From positions 262,884 through 326,883 of the forward strand of contig NW_022985566.1 in the NCBI RefSeq assembly GCF_010093815.1: DNA of 64,000 nucleotides, written 5' to 3'. This document shows, in pieces, positions 42,776 through 56,100 of this stretch. Source of the stretch: Pseudovirgaria hyperparasitica. Its lineage: Eukaryota; Ascomycota; Dothideomycetes; Acrospermales; Acrospermaceae. Both the position numbers and the translations under genes were made by a program. Each line of letters opens with the position of its first letter. The first letter of the stretch is position 1. Below the pieces are notes generated by a model. It did no database searches. It was not told the origin of the DNA and was given only the letters and a program-made list of their open reading frames with translations.

Positions 42776-45394
42776 ATGATGGGAAGGCGCAGTACGGGCG
42801 GGAGAGTCCCAGGGCCAGGGAGGTCATAGATGATAGATGAAATGACAATGACGAGCGAGGAAGATAAATCCTCTCGGAAACAGGGAGGAGTCTGATCAAA
42901 GGCAGAGGACAAGTTCAGGCATACACTCAGGCACAAGGCACAAGGAGTTCTCTCGGCGATACCCAAGCTAGCATATCCACAGCTACACTTCAACACCATT
43001 TCTCACACCATCGCAATCACTGACCTGATCCCACTACCGCAACCAGGCACTATAACATACAGTCCCAGACCTATCTCTCATCGGAAAAACCCCCCACCAA
43101 CACCTCTCCCCTCCCCCCTTCTAGCTTTCAACAATCAGAGACCCATCGAGTATCGCAACTTATCCCACCCCCCTTATACACCTCCCACCCCCTCAAGCCC
43201 GGCCCCCTCCACACTCCCGACCTCCGCACCACAGTCGTAGATACCGGCGCACGAGACAAGCTCCCACATAATCCCCGCCTTATCCGCTGCTCATCCGCCG
43301 CTCATCCGACGCTCGTCTATCGCTCATCCATCCGCCACAACTCCAACTCCGGACTCCGGACCCCGGATACGTCTATACATCCGGTCGCCGGGCGTGATGG
43401 AATGTTGTACTTACTCCATACACTCCAACAGCGGGACAGGTGGGGCATAAATCGGAGATAAGTGGGGAATAGGTGGGAGCGGGGAGGGGAAGAAGGGTCT
43501 AGGCATCGGAGTGACGGCTGGGGCGCGAGCGCGAGCACGAACGCGACGTGACGCAGGAACACGGCTTGATTGACTGATCGCTTGATGAATTAGACTGGTA
43601 TGATGGTGAAGGCTACCTGCGTGCGGGTAAGTGGGGAAGTTGATGTAGAAGTAAATCCAGACATAGCTGCGCTTTGTGACGAATGGTGAATATATGTTGG
43701 ATGAGGAGAACAGCCTGTAAGGCTGAATGGAAGTGCACGGACACGCTGGTGTGTTGTGTTATCTGTCTGTCTGTCTGTCTATCAACCTAGGGCCCGTATG
43801 CGACCCACCTATCCCATCCGGTCCCAGGAAAACTAGGTGCAGATGACAGGGCTATGGAGTCATAATTCTGGAATGGCAATCTAGAATTCGCGCTTCTGTT
43901 AAGCTAATTCGGCAGAGATATGCTGGGTTCTTCGGCTATGCAGGTTGAGGGCTGATGGCATTCGGGAAGACGGGAGATGGGTTCTGGCTTGATGCTGTCC
44001 TGGGCGGTTGGAAGGGGGCTACGTACCGGGGAGTAGGGGGAGGGGAGCAGTGGTAGTAGAAGGTAGAGTGGGAGTAGGGGAGGGGGTACGTAAGGCATAG
44101 GGGGTCCGTAGGGCATAGGGCATAGAGTGGAGTACGTGGAATGGATGCGCAAGGCGAGTATTACCGAAACAGGCAGGACTTGCGAGACGGGTATACGAAT
44201 ATACGACTCCATCAATCCGTGATACCCATCTATGATTCCATGAGCTCATCTATGGATCTATGATTCCACGATACCATGATACTACGACATCTACCCCTCT
44301 CTCTCAGGTCTAATTAGCTAGTTAGACTGCTCTTCGTGATGGACTAGAAGGTGTAGACTAGACAATACGATACTATAGACTATACTTTCCCATCCTTCAA
44401 TCTCACAATACCATCATCCGACTACAGACACACCATACCCAGCCCTGCTCCCCACTCAACCAACCACCACACATCCAAGGACCGCAAGCAACGTCCCCGA
44501 GCAACCGAAGAACAAGGGAAACAGTGGATCCCGGGGACAAAGACTGTTCTCGATTTCGGTAGGGCTATTCGCAAAAGAGGGAGATTGGGGGCTAGCCAGG
44601 TTTCTTAGCATACGATGTAGAAATTGTGGAATTGTAGGACGGGTGCGATTCCTTTCTTCCTTTGTTGGAAGGCATAAGGTGCGTATGGTATGTATAATAC
44701 GTAAAGATAAAAAGGGATGATTCTAGACGACAGCTAAGCAAACCTACTACTATATACTACTATACACGATCTAGAGTATATGATATACATCACCACCACC
44801 ATCGACAGTACTCTCCGTGCCATGAGTCATCAAGTCTCTATAAAATTTCTAGTGTAGAGGGTATCCTGCACAAAAATAATCCTCTAAATCCCCCTTTTCA
44901 TCTTACTATATACTACCTAGCCGTGCTCCTAGCTTCCCAATGCATTTACCATCTCCCAACCTAGCATCAATACCATAGTCCGTCTTACCAATTCCATAAC
45001 CTATCTATTAATCAAGCAATCCATACATACTATACTGCGCCGCTGAGCACTACTATATACACTACTACAATACTTCACCACCAAATATCGCCAAAACTAG
45101 GTAATTAATAGATCTAGACATCGGTTGCAGATACCATCCCAATCAAATACCCTCCCAAACACCTACCATCCCAAATACAACCCTAAACAAAACCCCCCCA
45201 AAAACCTCACCCAGACATAATCCCTACTAAACGTCCAAAAGCGTACCCAGAAGCGTATTACTCCAAAGAACCTAACCCTCCTCTCGGCCAAGCCGAGCCG
45301 TTTTCCCTTACAGTGCAGTTTAGTATTAACAGGTCCTATGTTATTAGGTACTAACTCGGCGGGTTGGATGTTTGTATGCTTTGGGGAGGGTATA

Positions 45395-45570
45395 GGGGTT
45401 GTGGAGGTTGTGGAGGTTGTGGAGGTTGTGGAGGTTGTGGAGGTTGTGGAGGTTGTGAAGGTTGTGAAGGTTGTGGAGGGTATAGGGGTTATAGAGGTTA
45501 TAGAGGTTATAGAGGTTGTAGAGGTTGTGGAGGTTGTGGAGGTTGTGGAGGTTGTAGGGGTGGTGGAGGG
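45395..45570. repeat. 9-bp minisatellite GGAGGTTGT
   Basis: About 18-20 nine-bp units with AGGTTATAG and AAGGTTGTG variants. The multiple-of-three period keeps the frames open and creates spurious Cys-Gly-Gly and Val-Glu-Val ORFs. Confidence 0.9.
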
Positions 45571-46437
45571 TATATGACTTGTTACGTTATGCGTTATGCT
45601 AGGTGTGCTTTAGGGAGGGGAGGTTTGGGGATTGGAGATTGATGGGTTGAGGACTGTATGTGTGTGTGTATATGTGTGTATATGTGTGTGTATGTATATA
45701 GCGGAGGAGCATACTTGCGTATGTATTTGGTCATGTAGATATGTATGTATGTATGTGCATACAACAAACACTCCAACGACCCCCTCTTCCCTTTAGTCCT
45801 TCGTATGTTAATGTGTTCGCTCGAACCGAGAGACCCAAGGTACCCTCTTCTCTATTCTATCCTTATACCCACTTTCCAATCCTATTATCCTCTACATTTC
45901 TCCATACCCTCCACCCCATTCCCACCCGATCCCCACCCCACTACCACCCTACCATTTACACCTCCCCCCTTTATTCCCCTTTTTCCTTGCTATAAATCTC
46001 ACCTTTTTCCCGTTCTCGCGCTTTAGTAGTTGTTTTGTTTCCTCTCTTTTCTCTTTTTTTTCGTTTTTTTTTTTCGTTTTTTTTGATTGTTTTTAGTGGG
46101 AGACGGGTGGTGGGAAGGGGGAATACATGTACGTACTTTTCGGTGTCCGGGTTTAGCTGTGGGGATATTTGGGGTGTTGGGCTGTTGGGCTGTAGGTGGT
46201 GGAGCTTTGGGGCTTGCAGGAGGTATGTGGATGCGGAGGATGAGGAGATAGTGAGGGGGGAGGAGATGGGAGGTATATGCAGGTATGGGGAGGCGGGGAT
46301 GAGGAGGTAGTGAGGGGAGAGGAGATGGGAGGTAGGTGGAGAATGGGGAGAGGAAGTAGAGTGAAAGGTATAGATGGGTAGTAGTAAGGAGATGAGATGA
46401 GATGTTGGAACTGTGGGTATCTAGCGGATAGGTCGTC

Positions 46438-46482
46438 ATCCGACGACGACGAGGACGACGACGAGGACGGCGGCGGCGGCGG
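46438..46482. repeat. GAC/GAG/GGC triplet run
   Basis: Purely trinucleotide repeat tract without a coding context. Confidence 0.85.
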
Positions 46483-46763
46483 GCTGTGTGGCTGGGTGCT
46501 TGGTAAACCTTGGACAATCCGTTGTCCTTGTCGTCATTCGCTGCTTCGAATGCATCGGGAGATCATATATATGGATCAATGTATAGATGCATGAATATAA
46601 TATATACTAGATGTGACACTTACCATGGATGTATAGATCCACGAATATAATACATAGCAGACACGACACTGACGATAGAAATATGCATACAAATACATAA
46701 ACATACGTATACATAAACGAATGAACACACAAGACAGACGTACACATGCACGCGCACATCTAT

Positions 46764-46813
46764 ACCCAAACCCAACCCAACCTAACCCAACCTAACCCAC
46801 CCCAACCCAACCC
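46764..46813. repeat. Telomere-like CCCAACC/CCTAACC stretch
   Basis: About 50 bp of C-rich heptamer-like units (CCCAACC, CCTAACC). They resemble but do not equal the fungal CCCTAA telomere repeat. Confidence 0.6.
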
Positions 46814-47237
46814 ATCATCAAAAACACCCACAACAGCAACACTTCATCAAAAGAACGACACAGTATAATCACAACAATGTTTCATTTCGCGCAATCTGCG
46901 TCTCCCACCCAATACCCCAGCCAGACCAGACGGAGGCATCATTTATGTATCTATTCCCCCTGGGCCCCCCTCCCCAAAAGTCTTCCCATGTGGTATATAC
47001 CTTGTGCCGTATGCCGTATGCCGTATGCCATATATGCCATATATGCCCCATGTCCTATGCCGTATGACTTATGCTCCCCCCCCCCAGAAACCCCAGACAA
47101 CAAGCGCAGCAGGAAAAGAGGAAATAAGAAAGAATTGTATCAAAGTATATCGTACATGTGGGGCGTGCATTGCATCGTGTTCCGGCCTCCGTTTTTCTGC
47201 ATATCTCCTCCCGAACTTCTTCGACTGTTTCCAGAGC

Positions 47238-47301
47238 GAATAACAACGACAACAACGACAACAACGACAACAACGACAACAACGACAACAACAACAACAA
47301 C
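47238..47301. repeat. AACGAC microsatellite
   Basis: Tandem AACGACAAC units, ending as (AAC)n. Confidence 0.85.
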
Positions 47302-47743
47302 CAGAAGCGCCGTGATATGCTAAAAGTCAGAAACGCCCGGTCGATGATCGATGCATACGACCTGGGCGGGCGACGACGACTAATTAGGAATAAAATTCTG
47401 AGTATGCTTATTCAAACCCGAAAGCCTCCAAGTGTAAAGGACTTTTGTGCGCCTGTCTGAATGTGATGGAGGGATGACAAGGACGGATGATGAAGCAAGG
47501 GAATTCGTGCAGAGAGAAAAAAAAAAACATGGAGGCGTGGGAGCATGTGTGTATGTATATAATGAGTCCATGAAACGGAGAGGATAACATGATGTGTAAA
47601 GGTCGTCGAAATCGCCGGATGAAGGCCGTGTGGGACGTCTTGGACACGTGTCTCAGATCAGCAAAACAATAGAACGGTGGTGAGGTGTGATCCAGATTGC
47701 TGTAAGCTGGAAATAGATGCACGATGATAGCGTAAGCCTCCAT

Positions 47744-50476
47744 TCAGAATCGAATGTCAAAGTCCCGCATCGCGACCGCAATCTGCGATCCTATCGAATA
47801 TACAGCATCTTCGTCCCGTCGATAAGTTGCATCAAGTGCATGGTCGACAGCCCAATCTCCGTTCTCCAATGCTCGTGGCGAGCCAGCGTACGTAACGTCG
47901 TCTATCTTGCGCAGTCGTCGTAGGACAAGATCACGCTGAGAGTCGGCGCTGGTCCATACATGAGACAGCTCCGTGATGCAAGCAAGGTTGGCCTCGACAG
48001 CCCTCTTGAGGCCCGGGAGTGTGTCACGGGACCCGCCAGCGGTGAGCACGTCCACGGCCGCTAGCAAGCTGTAGCCGAGAAAAGGAACTGCAGAGAACGA
48101 ACTTGGACGAGGAGAGCCAATGCGGTGAGAGTCTGCGTGTTGAAGATGGTGAGCAATATTGAAGAGTTGCTTCGCGTGCACGAGGCTTGCTTGAATATTC
48201 CTTTCCAGTTGAGTCGTAAGCGCACCGACTCTGACGTGTCGATTCAACCTAATAAAAGCAGTGTTGTACAAGCTGTGTAACGACAGGAATGATCCCGCGC
48301 AGTCTCGGTGGATACTACTCGTCAAGGCGTCGGGACTGTAACGTAAATCGTGCGGTAATTGAGCGTGCCATGCCTGAAGTTTGTGGTACATGCTGTTGTA
48401 GTGGTGCTCGTAGTAGTCAAGGTACGCAGCATTGACAGTCTTATTCAAGGCTCGGTCTGTCATTGAGAAGACTTGACCCCAAATGGCCGATACCTGGACG
48501 AGATAGGCCATTGTGCTCAGTGGAAGCTCGGTAGGAGTGCCGATGAGATCGTAGTCGAAGATTGGAGGATCCTGTGTGCGCTTCATGTTGTATTCCTGCT
48601 CTGTACATGGTAGACGAACGAAGGTGTCCTCGAGGTTGATGTTGCATTTAGTGCCACCGCAGAAGCCGTTGTAGCGGTCCATCAAAAAGCCAGACCAGAA
48701 CGTTCGCCTGCGGCATTCAAGCAGCTTCTCCCGGTCCAGCCCGTAAACATGGTCGCTGGGGTCTGCAATGTAGCAGATCACCTTCTCCGAGTTGAACCCT
48801 AGTGCGCTAATGCATCCCAGCGCCAGTCTGCAGTGATTCCATGACGCAGTTGTTTCACCACGTGCAAAGCAATACATGCCCACCAGAAGCCTGGCATGGC
48901 ATATCTGCAACGTCAGCTCACTGAACAGCGTTTTTAGCGCATACTCGGCGATTTCGTGCAACTCCTTGCCGTAAGCATGTCGGTCTGGGATGTGAGAGAA
49001 CAAGGATCCGATGGCGAGCATGCTGTACAACACCATACGATCTTGTGGAGTCTTCGAGCGGTTATGTTGAACCCAATGTACGATTGTATCTCTCGGAAAG
49101 AGGCAGTATGTTGCGGAGTTGAAGTGCGTAAAGTAGTGGTCAAGTAGTTCGAGAGTTACGGCTGGACTGATTTCGTAGGGATCCGTCAGCCAGCGATCTG
49201 CTTTTTCGTTCTCCGACATGACATGTCTCGCTGAATGGAGTGAGTTGTTGGTCGGAACGTGCTTGAGCTCAGGATCAGTGCCTGTGTGGTAACCAACGTT
49301 ACCAGCACTTTGGTTCCATCGTATTTCGTGGCGTGGAGGCGAGGCACCTTGCGGCTGTCTCGGCGCCAAATCGTGATCGCTTGTGCGTCGCATCTTCGTC
49401 GGTCTCGACCACTCTGGGGGAGCAGCGTTTGTGCTTACAACGGATGGATACGTCCCAGGGCTGCTGTGTGCAGTTCCGGCGGCTCTGTGAAGGGGAGAAC
49501 TAGTTTCTGAACGATGAGACTGAGAACGAGACGACTGCTGCTCGGTTGCTCCTCTGATGCAAAGTTAGCATGCCATGTAGACGTACAGATGTCTGCTAGG
49601 CGAGGAACCGGCTTACCCTTTACACGTTCGTTGAGACTTGGTGCACTGGGCACATTTGGGGAAGCCAGGATCACACTTGATCTTCTTTTCTCGACAAGTA
49701 AGACAGGCTTGGGCGAGTCGTTTCCGTGGTTTACCGGCCTTTGTGATACCCCAGCAAGGATTGACTGCCTCTCCATCGATTTCAGCAGGAACGGTGTTAC
49801 CATTGTCGTACTTCCAATGCTCATTGCCATGCTCATCATACACTTTACAGACGACCCTCGGAGCAAAATCCGGTGCACGCGGTACACTTTCAGCCCGTCG
49901 CTTTACACCGGCATGCACGCTTTCGGATGTATCGTGAATGGGATGTGGAGCAACGGAAGTGGCGCGCGGCGACTGGTGATGCAGCTGAGGGGCATGAGAT
50001 AGATGAGCCTGGTGAGGAAAGTAAGTGTCATGTGGTATTGGTATGTCTGGATCTGATCGCCTCCCAAGATATGGAGTTCCACGGCCGTCCAACGATTGCT
50101 GCCTGCTGAGTGTTGAGGATGATAGATGTCGTGGTGGTGAGTTGTGAACGGAGGTGGCAGAGTCGTGGAACGAAGAAGCTGGCGCCGGAGCTGGAGCTGG
50201 AGCTGGTACGTGATGAGATAGCGGACGTTGCGCTTCAGATATGGGTGGTGTAAGTATTTGAGAAATGCCAGGTAATTGGAGCTTTGTGTCCTTTGCAGGT
50301 GCGGCTGGGTCGGTGGGAGTTGCACGCTGAGTGGGATTCCAGTGTGGCATTTCGTATTGGGATTCTGATGGCGACGGTAGGCCTGGAAGTCGAGGATGCG
50401 AAGAGACGGCGTGCTGACCAGGCCACGAAGAAATTCCAGGATGCATCGGTCGAGGCTGAGGGCCAGCAAGAGACAT
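47744..50476 (-). CDS. Zn2Cys6 transcription factor with fungal-specific domain
   Basis: Two exons (50476-49617, 49553-47744) give about 889 residues. The first 200 residues are Pro/Ser/His-rich. Next is a conserved segment VVCKVYDEHGNEHWKYDNGN, then a GITKAGKPRKRLAQ basic lead into the binuclear zinc cluster at about 255-285 (C-x2-C-x6-C-x6-C-x2-C-x6-C; CLTCREKKIKC). After a linker the fungal_trans regulatory domain runs from about residue 380 to 640 (YEISPAVTLELLDHYFTHFN, ARLLVGMYCFARG, RRRTFWSGFLMDRY). It is a nuclear DNA-binding regulator of the Gal4 type. The zinc-cluster neighbourhood reminds me of the Moc3/Fcr1 group, but I would not name it on that. The long upstream desert, with a TAG microsatellite about 235 bp before the ATG, may carry its leader and promoter. 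Confidence 0.9.
49554..49616 (-). other. Intron of the Zn2Cys6 gene
   Basis: A 63-nt intron, AAAGG|GTAAGC to CATCAG|A, phase 2, with a GCTAAC branch site. It lies right after the last Cys of the zinc cluster. Confidence 0.87.
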
Positions 50477-50651
50477 GGTGTATGTAAAAGTTGGCCGGTG
50501 GCAACGGCGACAGTAAAGGAAATCGGAAATGGACGACTAGTTATTAGCTGGACAGCATCGGAGGACAGAAAAGCAGTGCAGCAGGAGTGGGATGCCGGAT
50601 AGTTTTGATGCAGCACGGGCACCAGCAGCAATCCAGAGTAGTATGAGTGAG

Positions 50652-50675
50652 TTGGTGGTGGTGGTGGTGGTGGTG
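50652..50675. repeat. GGT microsatellite
   Basis: About eight GGT units close upstream of the Zn2Cys6 gene start. Confidence 0.85.
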
Positions 50676-50708
50676 AGTAGTAGTAGTGGATGAGTGGTAG
50701 TAGGAAGA

Positions 50709-50710
<2 letters not shown>

Positions 50711-50765
<55 letters not shown>
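50711..50765. repeat. TAG microsatellite upstream of the Zn2Cys6 gene
   Basis: About 18 perfect TAG units, 235 bp upstream of the start codon of the minus-strand regulator (CTA on its sense strand). Confidence 0.92.
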
Positions 50766-53151
50766 AATCGTGGTAAGTAGGCCGTGCACTCTCTCACTTG
50801 CAGTTGTCTCCAAGCCGGAGAGTAGAGGAGCAGGGAGCAAGGAGCAGGGAGTAGACCAAGCCGTCGTGTCGAGAGAATTGGAAAGAGAAGAGAGTCGCAG
50901 GATGGAGCGTTGGCGGGATGACGATCAGGCGCGACGAAAATAGATGTATGCAGGGCTGATGATGGATGGTGACAAAACGTGGTCCGCCGGGGGGCTGCAA
51001 CTCACAAGCGGTCCAGTCGAAATTGTCGATTACTTGCAGATGGTGTGTGTGTGGATCAGATGAAACGCTGAAACGCTGAAACCTGACAGGGTGGTGAAAG
51101 GAGCGACGACAACGACAAGAACGACAACGACAACGTTGCGAAGAATGACAGGAAGGATTGACGCCCTGGACGTTTCTTGTGTGTAGCGATCGATGGTAAC
51201 AGGACCGGGGGGGTTCGCGGACTGGACAGGGACAGATGAATAGAGTTGGTCGGGACGTCGGCCAAGAAGAGATCCTATCTATGTTTGGTTTCCGGCAAAG
51301 TGGGAGATGCAGTAGTGCGAGCCTGGAGGAAGAGACACGAGTCGATGCGGGTTGGCGGCGCCACAAGGATGGTGGTGGCCGTGTGGACGTTTGCAACCTT
51401 TGTGTATATATCGAGTGTGGTTGAGGCGAGCAGAGGAGGAAGAATAAGAAGAGGAAGAGGAGGAGGGAGGGGGGAAAGAGAAGAAGAAGAAGAGTGGATA
51501 GGGTTGCGTAGAGACAGAGATACTTTATCGGGGTCGGGGAACAGAAGAGACGAGTGCGTGTGTGTGTGCAGATGGAGAGGATAAACAGAATAGGATATGG
51601 ACTAATTAGATCCGAGTCCAAGCGTCTCTCTCACTCTCACACACTCTTCTTTGTCGTTGCAGCGGAGTGCAAGTAAGTGGAAGCGCGTGCTCAGGTACGT
51701 AGATGGTTTCTTTAATAAAGAACAAGAGAAGTAGAGGAAGAAGAAGAAGAAGCCAGCAACAAAACGTCAGATGGGACCCGTAGACAACTACCATGATACC
51801 TATCCATCAGCATGATGATGATGATAATGATGATGTACAACCCCCCTCCCCCCCCCCTCCTCTGTCTCTCTCTCTCTTATAAGGCTCGATTTAGACAAGA
51901 GATTCGACAAGTATTAGAGCGAATGTTCATAAGGGAAGACATAGTATGACAGGGGTCGTGACAGATTTTGGGGGGGGAGGGGGAGGGGGGGCCCTACTAC
52001 TACTACCTACGCAGACGGGACACGGACACATTTCAAGCTTCCGTGAGGCCAACTAAACTTCACAGTTCCCTTGCCGGTATCTGGAATCTGGAATCAGAGA
52101 CGCACGTTCTGAAACTATATTATACACAGTATACATGGTATATAGTATCCTATACATCATACTAGTATTCTTGGTCGTCTTGGCCCAGGAGCTGTCCTAA
52201 GGCTTCCTCCTCGTTTGAGGTATGCCTGAGGTTATTTATACACCGTCACCGATGATGCACGCACAGGGCTTCGTGGCCAGTGGAATGAATGCTTCTGCAT
52301 TTATTACGGCGACTCACAAATTGCTGCAGGTCTCCACGGACTGAGCAGGTTTGAGAGGCGCTCCATGCGCCCAAGCAGAGCGTGATGCAGCATCATTTTA
52401 CACGTACAGGTAGGTATATACTGTATGTTGGAGTAATTAGGACCTAGGTACTCGGGTAGGTTAACAATGGCCAGACGACTACGACGTACACGATTAGAAT
52501 AATGTTGGACTACTGTATCTGCCAGCCCAGTGATTAATCGCAGTTGCTATAGTGTCGGTGCAAGGACTGGACCTGAATCGGCCGTAAATGCCATGCGTTG
52601 ACACAGACAGTAGATCCCGCCGTCTTGTCTGCACGGCTTCGGTGTCATGTCAAGAGGAGAGTAGAGAGGCTTGCATGTACATACAGGATGTACTACGGCA
52701 TCTCGGAGCACACTTGCCGTCACAGGAGGCTGCCCCGGTCGATCAGATGCAGATGCAGATGGGCGTCGGTGCTTGTCGGTGGGTGATGCGGTGCTGGTCT
52801 TCTTCTTTTTTTTTTTGCAGAGTCATGTTATTCAAAGTTCGTTCGTCGCGGGATCTGAAGACGGAGCTATGCCAGATCCAATAGACAGATCGGTCAAGCA
52901 GGGAAGAGAATGGATGGATGGCTAGGGACAAGGTTGCCAGCCAGCTGTGCCAGGGTAGAGAGAGAGGCCTCGATGCTTGTCCTGGTCATTGGAATTCTAC
53001 CTGGGGATCTGCCGTTGTAGTCCGGCACCATCGAAACGGAGATGCAGTCCGTCTTGTGCCATAATTACTATCCATCTATAATGAATGGCTGTTAGTTGGG
53101 ATGGTGCGCCGGTGCAGAGGTCGGCAGCGAGTACCGATGGATGGATCACAC

Positions 53152-53175
53152 TCTACCTACCTACCTACCTACCTA
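53152..53175. repeat. CTAC microsatellite
   Basis: Five to six CTAC units. Confidence 0.88.
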
Positions 53176-56100
53176 TTTACCTAGTAATTGACTGCCACTC
53201 TACTTCTTCACCTTCTGATTAATTACCTACAGACCCTATCCCGCTCTACTCACAGCATCAGGCACAGACGTAGACGCAGACGCAGACGCAGACGCAAGAG
53301 CATAAGCGCAGACTGCCAGACACCGGCACAGAGACACACACACACACACACACACACATACATACGCACACAAAGATACACCAAGACACAGAGAGACACA
53401 GGTACAGGTCGCCAGTAAAATGGGCCCTGTCACTCTGCTGCAAGATCGCATCGCAATATGCTCCCTGTCATCCCTAAGATAGAGTGGCTCTGTGCCCTGT
53501 GTCCTGTGTGTGCTGCGTCCTGTGCTCTGCGCCCTGCCTGACTGCCCTGGTCCCCGCGGCGCCGCCCATATCGCCCTCCATCGGTGACCACGCACCCAGC
53601 AGCCAACACTAACAACTACCTGGTAGCAGCACTAAAGAGACCACCAGACCACCAGACCACCAGCACCCCCCAATCCTCCTCCTCCTCCTCCTCCTCCTCC
53701 TCGGACGTCCAGATCGAAAGTCGACGGCGTCCTAAGCGCGTCCTGAAACCTACTGTACACAAAAGAGATCTCGGGCCAGGCCGTCGTGCTGTGGGGAAGG
53801 CTGCTGCTTGTCCTTTCAGCCTAGTCTGTCCCGAGACTGAAGCCAACATGGCTAAATTTGTCTCCATGCCAGGCTTACCTGTCTGTCTGTCTCTCTGCCT
53901 GTCTGCCTGCCTGTCCGCCTGCCTGCCCTGGCTTTGCCCGAGAGTTTTCGATCAGCACTCATTTGCCCGGTCGACGACACAAGAGTTGTACTCAAATATG
54001 GCAGTCAAGAGCAAGAGTGCGGCTCTCTGTTCGTTCTCGTCCTATCGATCACCATCACCCAATCGGGCGGCAGTGAGAGTGAGAGAAAGAGAGAGAAAGA
54101 GGGAGCGTGCCGTGCATCAATGGCTCTGCGTCGGATCCCCGTCGCCGTCGTCATGGGTAGGGGCAGGGCAGGCAAGGCAGGGCAGACAGGACAGGGCAGA
54201 CAGCCTGGAGGGAGGGTCGGAGTTGCCATCGGATTGTGGTAGTGGTCCCGCCCCGCCTCTAAATGCGGCCAAGAAGCCCTGTACTGTAGTTTCGGCACCG
54301 CACCGTCAATCATCCGCCAGCCCAGCTCCACTGCCCAAGCTTTGCTGTACTTGGTAGCTACTAATATCTACTATGCAACAGATGGAATCCAAGTGCTGCT
54401 GTATGACAAGGGCGACGACAAGGGCGACTAGGGGCCACGGACTACTACTACTACGACTACTGCTGCTGCCACTTACTAGGGCAAAACACCTCGCTCGACA
54501 GACAGGGACAAGGTCATTCCTCGTCTAAGCCTGCCCGTTTCCCACCCTCAAAGAGGATATACATGGTATATTATTGTACTGTAATTACAGCATACAATCA
54601 GTCCACAGACCGGCCTCGATGACACATCTGCTCCATGCAGGCTCGGCGTCTATGTATCAATACTCCAGACTTTTACCGTCACCGTCGCCGTTGTCGCAGG
54701 CGCCGTGCAGAGGCCAGTGCCAGCGTGCTTGGACGGAAATTGATCCCCTCTGTCTGTTCTCAGCCGCTTGTCACACAGTCACACGTTCATCCAGCTGTGG
54801 CCCGGCTCAAGCGTCCATCTCTGACGTCTCGGCGCGATAGCGATCACTGCCGCTCAATTTCCGCTGTCAGACACACGAGCATTTCCCCATGCGGCGCGTG
54901 ACGGACATCTGGAAGACTTGCATCTCGGCAGAGAAAAAAGAAAGCAGGCCAACGCCAACGCCCACTCCACCTCCACCGCCTGCACACATCATTACCGGCA
55001 GCAGCGACACTTGACAACAGCGACAGGGACACCGCTGCTGTCAGTCTTGAAGACAGATGGAAGATTGGGTGGTGTGAAGTCGTCATGGTCTGGCCAAGGG
55101 GGGGTGTGGTGGCCTCAGGATACAAACAAAACAAATCGAGCAACCTGAAGCCCGGGCCCAATGCGGCAATTGTATGGGTGCAACGTTCTTGCCCATTACA
55201 ATTATTATTAAAATAGCTGACCGAGGTATGACCTCCAAACTCGTACGATACTGGTTTGCTCTCTAGGCTAGACCAAATCGGGATGGGCGGTCAGAGGCGG
55301 CATTATCCTCTCTGATCTGCCGAAATAGTCCTTCATCTAGCCCGACAGCCCGAGACTAGTCCGAACTCGTGTTTCTGCCACGCCATGTCTGCGACCTCAG
55401 CCAATCAGCGACTCTCCATTCTTCCACCCTCTCTTACCGCTCGCTTGCCAGATCGAGCCTAGTGCATCGTGTCGACTAAAAAGCAAATCGCACCATTTCC
55501 CTGCAACGGGTGTGCGATGCCAATATTCCAATAATCCTATCTCCACCTCCCACTGTAACCTCTCTCTCTACCTTAACCTTCTCCTCCTCATCCTCGTCCT
55601 CAACCTTGCTCCTGATCTCCTTCTACCTCTACGCACGTCTTATCTCTGCCATATCCAATTGCTTGGCTGATCGTGCGTCTTAATCTGTATCACAAAGTGG
55701 ACCGGTGGACGTACGATGTAGGACGCTGAACGTACGATGTTGGATGCTGGACACTGGACGCTGGAACACTGGACGCTGGACAGACCACACCGCGCTGTAA
55801 TTACGCATCGCAGCTCGTCAGCCGCCTGCTCGCTTGCATATCGCACATCCACGTCTGATTCTCACATCCATATACAGTATCCACATTTAGACGCTGCGTT
55901 GATGGCTGGCGGCAAACTTCCTAGCCTTTTTTCCCTCTCTCTCGTCTGGCGTCCTGGACGTCCTGGTCAAACGGTCGTCTCATGTCTCAAAAAGACAGCC
56001 AGATGTCGTGCAGCCGCAAGACACCACGAACTATCATGTCTCACTGCAGCTTCATCCATCGTCCCAACTGCCCGACTACCCTGGCAGTCTTCTAACTGGC

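Larger units (their letters stand above)
42776..47743. other. Gene desert with simple repeats
   Basis: About 5 kb between the gtr1 stop and the stop of the Zn2Cys6 gene. Open frames are short and follow the repeats. It holds a CTGT run (about 43752-43772), GCATAGGG-type units (about 44091-44128), a 9-bp GGAGGTTGT minisatellite, T-rich stretches, GGAGATGGGAGG-type repeats (about 46220-46345), a GAC/GGC run, a telomere-like C-rich stretch, GTATGCC repeats (about 47006-47050) and an AACGAC run. No transposon ORF or LTR was recognised. Confidence 0.6.

Noticed and set aside
42445-42999. 184-codon minus-strand frame over gtr1
   Set aside because: Antisense shadow of the gtr1 coding exon with no motif of its own.
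45364-45642. Cys-Gly-Gly repeat protein
   Set aside because: Pure translation of a nine-bp noncoding minisatellite; the parallel frame gives Val-Glu-Val just as well.
50537-50840. Poly-Tyr and poly-Leu frames
   Set aside because: Products of the TAG microsatellite read on the minus strand.
53584-54357. 257-codon plus-strand frame
   Set aside because: Starts at GTG and consists largely of low-complexity Ser, Leu-Cys-Leu and Arg-Glu runs produced by microsatellites.
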